Positions 21,889-31,033 of a stretch of 64,000 nucleotides of DNA are shown here, piece after piece; the stretch's first letter is position 1, and the number at the start of each line of letters is the position of its first letter. The stretch covers positions 1 to 64,000 of the forward strand of contig JAQMWT010000328.1 of the NCBI GenBank assembly GCA_029834535.1. The letters are read 5' to 3'. The notes under the pieces were generated by a model. It saw only the letters and a list, made by a program, of their open reading frames with translations, made no database searches and was not told the origin of the DNA. Source of the DNA: Chrysophaeum taylorii (Eukaryota; Sar; Pelagophyceae; Pelagomonadales; Pelagomonadaceae). Made by a program: the position numbers and the translations under genes.

Positions 21889-23480
21889 TCACCTGGCATG
21901 CCATACCCTTCGATCGGCGCTAAGATTTTCATTCTCCTCGGGCGCCTCGCGAGGTTCGCACAATATATAGTCTTGGCGAGGAGCTGCAGACGCGGCCGCC
22001 AAGTTCGCCAGGACGGTGACCGCGTCAATGGTGGTGTTCGTCTCAGAGGGGAACTGCGCCAACATGGGATGTGCCCAATCCTTGATTCGGTTGCTCGCGA
22101 TCCAGTCGATGCGATATTCTTCTTTGCTTGCTAAGCTGGGCGCGCGGCTTTGGATGTTCTCGGTATATATGGTACAAAAGAAGATGTTGCAGAGCGGGTG
22201 CTGTGTCGAATCCTTGGCATTCTCGAAGGTCGTAGTATTTAGCGAGGCTGAGACGTTCGCTCGAGTTCGTTCCAGCGAGGATTTGACCTCGGATGTGTTC
22301 ACGCGCCGAGCAAATCGCGACCAGAAGATGAGATTGGCCGTCGGATTTGGCGCTCAAGAATTGGCACCGTAAAGTGACGAGGACAATATCGTCGATTGAT
22401 CAAATCGATGTTTTTGTCTGGGACGACGCGCGTTCGGATCGGCGGTCGCCTGCAAAATGCGATGGCGGCAGTTCCTTGCATCGGAGTCTTCAATGCTCGG
22501 GCAGCACTTGACGCGTCTGTGAAGCGGCCATCAAACTCGGAAAGAAGATCAGTCTTCCATCGCCGTGCGCGTCGTCGCGTCAAACAAGGTGTGCATCCCG
22601 TAGAGTCGAGCGCCGATATTGGACCCTTCGAGCGCAGCGTCGCCGCTGCACGCTATCGAAGGTGGTCAGATTGTAGTAGGGCGACGTGAAGAAGTTCAAC
22701 TCGCCCGAGATTTTCTCCGACTAGTGGCAGCACGGGCAGACAGTGGACAACACTGCGGCAGCGATCTCGTTGAGGACGGTGCGTCTCGACGACGGCCACG
22801 CCGGGCACGCGCGTCGACGAGCACGCTCGTAGCACCCCGCTGCAAAGCTCGGCGGACTGCATTGGCAGGTCCGACGGCGTCAAAACGAAACCTTCATCAT
22901 TAAGCGACGTGGATGAGAATCCATCCACCCGGGATCGAACAGTGCAAAAAATCCGCCATTGTCGTCGCCACATTAAATAGTGGCGAGACGTGCGCGGGCA
23001 AGCCTTGAGTCGCCAAAAAGCGCACGAAGAGGACCGTATCACGACATCCCGGAGAGTCTCGATCGCAGGAAGCTCTTTCAAGACCTCGAGGGCGACCGCT
23101 GCGTACTTCATCTCAACTTTCCCGTCGCAGCTCTGGCTGCTCCAAAGCCAAGAAACAACGGCTTTGACGCCGGCTTTGACGTTCAAGTTAAACAGAGGTG
23201 ATCGTTCCGTTTCGTCGTGTCGAGGCAGCGACTCCTCAAGAGGCAAGAATCGCTTGAAGAATGCGTCTCGATTTGCTGTCTCCGCGCATCTTCGTGACTT
23301 GCAACGGCGCGCGGCGGCGGCGTCGTGATGCTACGAAAGACTTGTCTGGCCGCCAAAAGCAGAAATGGCGACTTATCGTGGGCGCCATAGTGGGGCTCGA
23401 GTGCGCTCATGTCAGCGAGGGGGCTTGTGAGTAGAACCATTCCCCTGACATCGTCAGAGGCGTAGGGCTCTCTTCTCATT
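21889..23480 (-). pseudogene. Heavily decayed ankyrin-like relic (weak)
   Basis: Minus-strand frames with scattered ankyrin-like phrases: RANVSASLNTTTFENAKDST, ADMSALEPHYGAHDKSPFLL and FLLLAARQ. Reading switches between the three frames every 50-150 codons. Neighbouring relics at 24961-26560 are clearer and support the idea that a family of ankyrin genes has decayed here. Individual repeats lack the full TPLHxAA consensus, so confidence is low. Confidence 0.35.
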
Positions 23481-23574
23481 GTCTCGTCGTCGTGGTGCGC
23501 GCGAGGGAATTAACGTTTACCAACGCACGGGGGGTAGGCTAAGAATATTCCCCAAGGCCGTAGCGCGCAGGATC

Positions 23575-23765
23575 AGAATCACAGGGCGTTCAGACGAGGG
23601 GGGCAGAAAGGAGCGTCAGGGGAGAGTGGACGCCTGTCGCCATGCGACGCGGAGATCGCGATGTTACTGACAATCAACTCGTCGTTAGCTTTTCTTCTTC
23701 TGCGTCCACCATACCCCTCCAACTGCACACATTTCGGCTTCCAACCAGCCCGAACGGAAGGCAAA
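23575..23765 (-). mobile_element. Fragment related to the (TTAG)n-tailed repeat
   Basis: The minus-strand peptide NDELIVSNIAISASHGD resembles IDELLVVSHITVSSSHGD encoded at 54045-54098, which lies inside the (TTAG)-tailed copy. Only this coding-like segment is shared; no tail is present. Confidence 0.45.
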
Positions 23766-23769
23766 CAGG

Positions 23770-24960
23770 ATCCGACCTACGACGAGAGGAGGGATGCCCT
23801 CGCAAGACGCAGGTTTAGAAGGCACTGTCCTTCGTCGCAACCATGCGGTTAGCGATCGAGGGGAGGGGAATAGATTTGCGCGATGGCGCTTGCCTCCGGA
23901 GAGATGTGGAGGGCAACATAATTAATCATGAAGAGCCGTAGGGAGAGCGGCGACTGATTCGGGCGTGTTTTTGAATCCGGCCACAAAAATAAGTGCGTGC
24001 CAATAAAAGTGAATCGAAGAAGCAGCCTGCCGTAGATCGCGATCTTCTTCACAACATTGGATTGTGATTAGCGCAGAATGCGTCTCCCTCGAAGTTGTTC
24101 TTGCGAAAAAAAACGGCCCGGAAGCCTGGACCAAAGCCCGAGCTTAAACGCCAGTCGACTCGCCACGCCAGTCACTGCAGGAAAGGCCGAAAATTGAGTT
24201 TGAATACTAATGCAAAAAATTCAACGCAGCATGGCGCTTGCAATAAGTTTGACATGGTCCGCAGCTTCACGACGGCCTAGAAAAGACCAGATCGCAAAAA
24301 ATCGGGCCACATGGCTCTGCGAGTCATTCTTCCGTGGCTCTGAGCCTCAAGAGCTTAGACTGCAAGGCCTACTTGAGTGGCAAAAAAATAAATGAGCGAC
24401 TCTCGCCGCAAGGCGGCACGCGAATTCCCGCGACTGGCGCGACCGACGACCGCGCCGTCCCACGCCCATCCCCGGGAGCTTGCGCGAAGCACCACAGCAA
24501 CTAGTTGAAAAGAGACGTATCGAGCCGATAATTTTTTGCTTCTCTCCGTCGTTCTCCCTACGAGCCGCGCTCGCTGCCGCATCCTTCAATCTACGCGAGC
24601 ATTGTCGGTTGCAGCAGCATGATGTTTCGCATCTTATTTGCCATCGTCTCGTTGATCGGTCCTCGTCCTCGTTCACCCTCAAACCCAAGGCACTCCGCAC
24701 CACTGCGATCACCCAGCTCTGATCTGACCCCGTAACGGCCCCGCCCCTACCCGTTGAGTCGAGCGCTCATCTATCTGGGGCCTACGTACGGGCTTGGCTG
24801 TGGGGTCGAGACGGTGACTGGAAGAAGACGGAAGATGAGGCTAGCGCTGTGCGTGGAAACGTGCGCTGAACACAGATGCAGCGTCGTGGCCTGGCACGGT
24901 CGAGAAGCAGTAACCCATGCACCTCGATTTTCATCCAACGATCCGATGCGTGCGTGGTGG
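23770..24960. other. No gene seen
   Basis: Short frames on both strands without recognisable domains. Confidence 0.4.
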
Positions 24961-26560
24961 TCAAGACAACTCCGGGGACCATGCTTGTGTGTCTTGCTGT
25001 CGCCTGACGTGATTCGGCCGTTCGAAGACACGTCTGAGATTGAGGTCGTCGTCGTCGTCGTCGTCGTCGAGGACTCGTACAGCGGCCCGGCGTTCCGACG
25101 CCAACTCCGAAAGAATTCGCCAAAGACCTTGACGATCTGGCAACACATGCGTCGTGTCGGCAGCCACTTTCGCAAGAATTGAGAAAATGTACAAGATCAA
25201 CGTCGCGTTTGTCATCATCATCAAAACGTGCCGAACGTCACGACGATGAACGAGCAGCAAGCGAGCTGTCACAGCCAAGTCGATCTTGCAGACCCACCCA
25301 TGCGAGGGGCGTAAACCAATGTTGTTGTCCACGTGGTTTGCCGCCGCGCCGCGCTCTAGAAGAAGGCACCAAAATCATTGCGGCACTTGTGGCTCGCCGG
25401 TATTGTATTGTCTGCTGCGGACTGGTCGAGGTCAGCACCACGCTAGAGAAAAAGAAGCACGAGAAGTCGACATGGCCAGTTTGGCTCGCATCACATGGCT
25501 GTGAGACATCTTCGCTGTCAGCCTGGTTCGCACAATACTCCTCGAGCGGAAACAGGCGCTCGACGTAGAGACAACGTTTTCTGCCTTGCGTCGTGTGACG
25601 CGGAGAAAGCATGATCGGCCTGGTTGACGTTTGCGTCTTGGTCAAGCAGAAAGCACACAACATCTTAATGCGGCCTCTTCCGTTCACAATGCGAAGCGGT
25701 GAGGCATTGATAATTTGGTCGACGAACGCACAGCGTGTTTCAGGAGAACGCGTGCAACTTTGGAAAAGCTAGCCGTAGTGGTGGCTCGGACGTAAAAGGA
25801 AATTCAAGCTTCCGGTAAACTCGACACCTGCGCCAGGGTCGAGTAGAATGCGCTCGATCTCGCCTTGACAATCCTGGATCGCAATGATAAGCCGAACCGT
25901 GCCGTCGTCGTAAACGGCGTGGCGTGCGTTCATTCTCGAGCACCAAACGCGCAACGTCGAGACGTGGTCGTTTTGACGAGAAGTGGTACGCCTTCACAGT
26001 AGTTGGCATGAGCAGCATACTCGAGGAGGACCCGCGCGGCATCGAGATGGCCTCTTTTGGTCGTCGCGATAAACGAGACCGCGCAGCCGAAACAAGCCCG
26101 TATGCTCGAGCAGACGACGAAATGAACGCGGCAGTTATGGCTGCTCGCAATGAAAAGCGGAGAGCAGCGTTGCTGACCGTCGTCCTCATAAACATCCATC
26201 TGCGTCGCCCTCTAGGAGGAGACGCGCACTATTTCGTGGTCGTCGACAGGGGCACTCTCAAGGGTCTGCTCCTAGATAAAGAGCGGCGCTCGACGGCTAT
26301 GACGTCAACAGAACGCTCGGAACGCACAGTTTCGACATGGCGGTTCTATCTCAGAGCCGCGTGGCGCAATGTTGATGGTTGGCATGTGCGCCGTGATCGA
26401 CGAGCAAAAAGTGCGCGACGTCGATTTAGCCATAGCTGCTGCTGCTGCGATGTACTAAGCGGGTGGCGCTCGAGCAGAACGTGGGGGCCATTCTTGGTGG
26501 CAAATGCGGTGTAGTCGTGATATTCAGAGTCTCCTGGTAGACAGACAGCACCTCGAGGAG
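24961..26560 (-). pseudogene. Frameshifted ankyrin-repeat gene relic
   Basis: Reading the minus strand from about 26560 downward and allowing frame changes gives successive ankyrin-like pieces: EYHDYTAFATKNGPHVLLER, TTKRGHLDAARVLLEYAAHA, LDVARLVLENERT, EYCANQADSEDVSQPCDASQ followed by TGHVD, and VTARLLLVHRRDVRHV. The G-H-x-D-x-V/A-x-x-L-L core of the ankyrin helix pair recurs. At least five frame changes and several stops make this a pseudogene. The intact parent would be a cytosolic protein-interaction repeat protein. Confidence 0.55.
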
Positions 26561-27870
26561 AGCAAACGCGCGACATGACACTATCGGCGTTTGGTGTGTC
26601 ATGTCGTCGCGAGTAGGGGCGATGAAAAAAACTGTCTGGGGCGAGTGTCAGCGCATCGCGCGAGAAGACACGCGTTGATCAGTTTAGAAGGCGCGCCACT
26701 GCCACTTCATCGAGCCACGCCTCAAAATTCCCATTTCGCGAGAACTGACTGGCCCCATCGAAAACGGCCTTGGTTTCTTATTACCTTTAAATCACAATAC
26801 TATTAGGGTATTTTGACACAAACGGCGGAGCGCAGCGAGCGCCAATCGGCCCTCCATGTTCCCTCTCGCACCCCTGGAAGCCGGCGCCCCGCGAGGGGTA
26901 TAAGAGATGCTGCTAGACTTACGCGGGCACATTTCTATTTTACTCCTGGGGAAATCTACGAAGACCGCCTCAAACCGCAGACGCCGGAAATTTTGTCAAG
27001 GTGTAAGAGGAGGATTCGTTGTGGCCCTCTTGGGCCACCAAACCTTGTGCGGGCAGAGTCCGTCCGTGGCGTCTGTCGGTATTGGGGACTCGTAGCGAGG
27101 TTGGTTTTTCAAGAGCCACCCGTCGCTGCGCGGTGAGCATGGCATTGTCGACCTCGGCCTTGCAGTCGAATATACCGAGGCTGCGCGTTTTTTTCTCGGG
27201 CTTGGGCGGTGCGTTTTCGTTGGTCTCAAATAAATATTAAGCGTCGGCCGCGGCGGGAGAGGGGCTTCTGGTGGCACGCGCCGTCGATGGTTTCGTGTTT
27301 CAGGAAGTTCCGGCAGGACCATGTGTCCCACTTCTCAGGACGTCCACCGAAGCCGCCGCCGCGCTTCGTTTTAGTTGTCGAGCTGGGCAAACAACAAACC
27401 TCTGCGGCGAGGCGACTCGCTCGTTGACGAGGGCGTGCGCAATGACCAGCTGCTCGTAGGCACTTCATCTCACGACCAAGCTCGACAACGGTGCTCACCA
27501 CCTTTGAGGTGCTGTCGGCAGGCACAACGCAGGTGCTCGCCAAAGCCGAAATCCTTCGCCGTACAGCCAGCCGTGATGGTCTGTCACCTTCAGGAGCCCC
27601 CCTTTTGGGAGCGGGACCCAGTCTATCGACGCCTTTCTCAAGTACGTGGCAAGCACGGGAGGTGCCCGTGCCGACCGCCTATTCCGTGATCAATAATCGC
27701 CGTCCGACGCTCGAAGCTCTTGGAGAGACGAGTCGGCAAACGGGTCGCGTCGTTCCTCTACGGCAGGTTGTTGTTGTTGTTGTTGTTTTACGACGACGAC
27801 GACGACGAACTGCATGATAGCCATAACAAGTGCTCCGCACAAAGAAGAGGAACCGAAAGGAAAGGCGGTG
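26561..27870. other. No supportable gene
   Basis: Minus-strand frames at 26996-27543 include a Trp/Cys/His-rich stretch (KWDTWSCRNFLKHETIDGAC) that I cannot place. A (GTT)n/(GAC)n microsatellite lies at about 27767-27808, just before the bS21m-like gene. Confidence 0.4.
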
Positions 27871-28239
27871 TCAGGTAACTGATCGCTCGTTCTTGATCTT
27901 GGCGGGGAGGGGTTTGTCGATGGCGCCAGGAATCGCGTCTTCCAAGAAGAGGGGCTCGTCGTCGTAGGGTTTCAAGGGGTATTTGCGCTGGTGCGCGAGG
28001 ATCTCGCGCTCGAGCTCGACGTGGGTCATGACGTCGTATATTTTTTTGAAGGAGATCTTGTAGGCCTTCTTTTGATTCTTGGCGTATTTGATCGCGCTCG
28101 GCTTCTGATACCCTTGGCGGTGCTGTTTCCGGAGCTTGTTGAGCACGGGCCTCACCTTGCGCTGAAGCTGGTTGAAGGCGGCTTCGACGTTGGTCCTGTT
28201 GTCGGTCGCAACCGTCCAGATGCGCCGCCGGAGCATCAT
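27871..28239 (-). CDS. Mitochondrial (or plastid) small-subunit ribosomal protein bS21-like
   Basis: A 122-residue basic protein. The segment TNVEAAFNQLQRKVRPVLNK followed by LRKQHRQGYQKPSAIKYAKN matches the bS21 pattern (N-VE-AL-x-x-L-K-R-K ... R-x-x-x-Y-x-KP-S-x-x-R-x-x-K). bS21 binds 16S rRNA near the anti-Shine-Dalgarno region in the small subunit. The start (MMLRRRIWTVAT) is short and basic, as in mitochondrial forms; a plastid leader is absent, so mitochondria are preferred. The C-terminal extension (YDVMTHVELEREILAHQRKY) is longer than in bacteria. It is divergent from the SAM-like gene with 74 bp between start codons, suggesting a shared promoter. Recognition is by motif pattern only. 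Confidence 0.6.
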   Translation of the reverse strand: MMLRRRIWTVATDNRTNVEAAFNQLQRKVRPVLNKLRKQHRQGYQKPSAIKYAKNQKKAYKISFKKIYDVMTHVELEREILAHQRKYPLKPYDDEPLFLEDAIPGAIDKPLPAKIKNERSVT

Positions 28240-28313
28240 CGATCGACAGACACCAAGGGTAAGTATAAGTAAGTAATACGCGTTGCTTAAAAAGGATATA
28301 CGTATCTTATAGG
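28240..28313. promoter_or_regulatory. Compact bidirectional intergenic region
   Basis: Only 74 bp separate the start codons of the divergent bS21m-like and SAM-like genes, so both promoters and leaders must lie here or in coding sequence. It contains a short direct repeat, gtaagtataagtaagtaa. No TATA box is evident. Confidence 0.5.
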
Positions 28314-29507
28314 ATGGAGGCCTGGCTCGAGGGCGTCAAGGCCGGGTACGGTCGGTTCGGGGTGATCTTCGATGCGATGGGCATCGAGGACACGGAGGAC
28401 ATTCGGGAGATGAGCGAGGCACGAGTGGTGCAACTGCGGCTCGTGCTCAGGAAGGGCGGGGCAAAGCCTGTCCAATTGGACCGCATCAGCGACGCAATGG
28501 ATAGGCTGCGCCTTGGGAAATTGCCGGACAAAAAGAGGCCGCACTCGGCGCGACGGAGCTACATGCGACCCTCCTCGAAACCCCAACCCAAGAGACCTGC
28601 GTCAGCTCCTCCCTCGCGACCACGCCGCGAGCCGCCGGAACCGCCTCCGCCGCCACCAAAGGTGCCCGAGGCGGCGCCGTTGGTGGTCCACCGGAGCGCC
28701 TCGGGGCGCTGGGTCCCCAGAGACGACAAGCGAATGATGACGTTGTCGCGATTGGTCTCTCGGCGGCGCACGGAAGAGCAAGAACAACGACGGCAACGAT
28801 CGCCGAAGCGCGCCGAGTGGAACTGGGAGCGGCTCGACGATGACCGGCAGAAGATCTGGGACAGGCTCCTCGCGTCATCCCCGAAAGAGCCAGAACGACC
28901 GCGGCGATCGGCGCGACGACGACCATTCGTGTCTCCCGGGCCGACGCCTCGAGGGTCGCGCGAAATCGCCGCGACGACGTCGGCCCCGACGACGACGACG
29001 ACGACGCGAAAGCCGGCGGGACCCTTCGTTGTGGAGAAGCACGGCGCGACCTGGGCCTGGGCGATCGACGAGAAGCGCCGCGACGTCTGGGAGAGACTCG
29101 TCTCGCCGCAGCAGAAGACGACGACGACGGAAGCGAAATCTGGAGAATCGACGGTCCCAAAAGTCTTTGTTAGCGTTGCCGCCATCAACCGCGCCGCAAA
29201 GGAAAAGACGGGCCTCTTCAAGCCCCTCCGCGTGAACGGGGAGCATGTCTCGGCACTTCACGAGCGACACCGCCTCAACGAGGAGGCCGCGGCGACCCCT
29301 CGCCGCTTCGTCTACGTAAACCCGCCCCCTCCCCCGCGCCGCTTTCCCCTCGACATCCTCCTCAAGAGCTGGACCATCGACCAGATACACTCCAAGGTCA
29401 CCGAAGCCCACCGCAGGCTCTCCGTCGCAACAACAACAACGACACCTCGCGAGGGTGCTAACGCGAACGCTGATCTCGCCGACGAAGTAAAAGAAGAGCA
29501 CTCCTAA
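28314..29507 (+). CDS. SAM-like domain protein with three Trp/Arg-Leu repeat motifs
   Basis: A 397-residue protein. Residues 1-65 (MEAWLEGVKAGYGRFGVIFD, then GIEDTEDIREMSE) fit a SAM-type five-helix domain used for protein oligomerisation. A Pro/Arg-rich disordered linker follows. Three related motifs then appear: GRWVPRDDKRMMTLSRLVSR, EWNWERLDDDRQKIWDRLLA and TWAWAIDEKRRDVWERLVSP. They share W-x(3-6)-D-[DE]-x-R-x(3-4)-[WL]-x-RL; the first and third are also preceded by P-x-VV. The C terminus has one more conserved-looking block (FPLDILLKSWTIDQIHSKV). I do not recognise the family; a cytoskeletal or ciliary scaffold is possible but unproven. The stop lies 9 bp from that of the convergent coiled-coil gene. 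Confidence 0.75.
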   Translation: MEAWLEGVKAGYGRFGVIFDAMGIEDTEDIREMSEARVVQLRLVLRKGGAKPVQLDRISDAMDRLRLGKLPDKKRPHSARRSYMRPSSKPQPKRPASAPPSRPRREPPEPPPPPPKVPEAAPLVVHRSASGRWVPRDDKRMMTLSRLVSRRRTEEQEQRRQRSPKRAEWNWERLDDDRQKIWDRLLASSPKEPERPRRSARRRPFVSPGPTPRGSREIAATTSAPTTTTTTRKPAGPFVVEKHGATWAWAIDEKRRDVWERLVSPQQKTTTTEAKSGESTVPKVFVSVAAINRAAKEKTGLFKPLRVNGEHVSALHERHRLNEEAAATPRRFVYVNPPPPPRRFPLDILLKSWTIDQIHSKVTEAHRRLSVATTTTTPREGANANADLADEVKEEHS

Positions 29508-29516
29508 TTTAATAAT

Positions 29517-31004
29517 TTATTTAAACTCAAATGGGGGGTGGTCGTCCAACCCCAGAAGGAAGCCGGCATCGGCGCCGCTGGTGGGGGGGGGGTCTCCGGC
29601 CGAGAGCTCGAGCTCGAAGACGCGGGCGTCGAGCGTTTTTATCTTGGCTTCTGCGAGATCAAGGTCCGCTTGTGTCCTCTTGAGTTTGTCCCTCAGGTCG
29701 CGGATCTCCTCGGGCGTCGCGCCGTCGGTGCTCACGTCGTCGAAGCGGCGATTGTGCGCGGCAAACTCGGCCTCGCGCGTCGTCGCGCGCGCTTCGAGGT
29801 CGGCTATCGCGTCGAGGAGAGCGTCGCGCCGCTCTCGCGCCTCTTGGCACTCGGCTCCTCGGCGGTCGGCGATCCTTTTGATCGCCTCGACGATCGCGCC
29901 GAGAGCCTCGCTTTTGTCACCAAGTTCTTGAATATCTCGGACTCTGCGTTGGACTGTCTCGCGGAGCTCGTCGTTCTCCGCTTTGACGCGGTCGCGCGCC
30001 GTCGCGGCAATTGCCGCCACCCTCGCCCGCCTCTCGGCGAGGCGTTCCATTTTAGATGCGGCATCTCTCGCCGCCTCGAGCGCATCCTGGAGCTCGCGGT
30101 CGCTGCCGAGCTTGGCTTCCAAGCGTCTTTCGAGTTCCGCCGTCGTCTGGAGCTCGCGCCGCGCGAGGCCCGCCATCAAGTCGACCTCCATGCCGTGCTG
30201 CCGCACGGCCGCCGCCAGCGAGGCCGTCGTCGCTTCGGTTTCGCGCACCCTTCTGCCGTGGTCCTCTCGGCTCTCCTGTTCTTCGACGCGAAGCTCGAGG
30301 CCCCGCGCCTTGTCTCTCAGCTTGCCGTTTTCGGCCGTTAGCGCGGCGTTCTCCCGTCTGAGCGCCTCGCACTGCGCCACCACCTGGCGCACCGCAAAGT
30401 CCCGCACGTCCTCGGGCGCCTTCTCGCTTCGCGAGAGGTGCTCGTTGTCCACGCGCAAGCGCTCGTTCTCTGCCTTTAACGCCGCGACCGTCGCGAACAA
30501 TTCGTCCCTCGACGGTCCGCGCGGTACCTTCACGGCGAGCAGGGTCCCGAGTACCTTCTCCATCACCAAAAAGTGCTCGCGCACGCGGAGCGCGAGCCCA
30601 ACGCTCGTCGTCATCTCAGACGCGTCTCCGCTCGAGAAGATGCCCACGCGCCGGTCAAACTCGGCTTTGCCGGCCAACACCTTGGCGTAGAGCTGCGCTT
30701 GGAGCCGCTCGCGGGTCGCGAGCAGATCCAACAACCCCTCCTCCTCCTCCTCCTCCAGGGACAAGGCTGCTTCGTGCTCCCCGACGACCCCACCGAGCGC
30801 GCGAATGTCATTGCGAACGGCGAGAATCGTTCTTTGCAGCCGTTGCTTGTCCCCCTTCGACGATTCCTGACACGATCCCGGAGCCTCCTCCTCCTGCAAT
30901 GCGCGGCACGCCTTCGTTTGGGCGCCGACCATTAACTCCAGCCTCTTTGTCTCCTTCTTGAGCCGCGCGCCCGTGTCGGCAGAGGCGTTCCAATCAACAG
31001 CCAT
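29517..31004 (-). CDS. Long coiled-coil protein
   Basis: A 495-residue protein that is almost entirely coiled coil, rich in Glu, Arg, Leu and Ala with heptads throughout (for example LKAENERLRVDNEHL, AQCEALRRENAALTAENGKL, RDLRDKLKRTQADLDLAEAK). The last 30 residues are non-helical and Pro/Gly-rich, ending GLDDHPPFEFK. No motor, membrane or enzymatic domain is present, so a structural role (centrosome, flagellum or scaffold) is likely but not provable. Its neighbour is also scaffold-like. The ATG lies 30 bp from the left end of a hAT transposon, so the original upstream region now starts almost 3 kb away. Confidence 0.7.
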   Translation of the reverse strand: MAVDWNASADTGARLKKETKRLELMVGAQTKACRALQEEEAPGSCQESSKGDKQRLQRTILAVRNDIRALGGVVGEHEAALSLEEEEEEGLLDLLATRERLQAQLYAKVLAGKAEFDRRVGIFSSGDASEMTTSVGLALRVREHFLVMEKVLGTLLAVKVPRGPSRDELFATVAALKAENERLRVDNEHLSRSEKAPEDVRDFAVRQVVAQCEALRRENAALTAENGKLRDKARGLELRVEEQESREDHGRRVRETEATTASLAAAVRQHGMEVDLMAGLARRELQTTAELERRLEAKLGSDRELQDALEAARDAASKMERLAERRARVAAIAATARDRVKAENDELRETVQRRVRDIQELGDKSEALGAIVEAIKRIADRRGAECQEARERRDALLDAIADLEARATTREAEFAAHNRRFDDVSTDGATPEEIRDLRDKLKRTQADLDLAEAKIKTLDARVFELELSAGDPPPTSGADAGFLLGLDDHPPFEFK

Positions 31005-31033
31005 CGAACGACGGTAGACTTATTTTTATTAAG

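Noticed and set aside
27226-27543. Minus-strand Cys/His/Trp-rich frame as zinc-finger gene
   Set aside because: The pattern does not fit a known finger and both ends are open to stops; left as unassigned.
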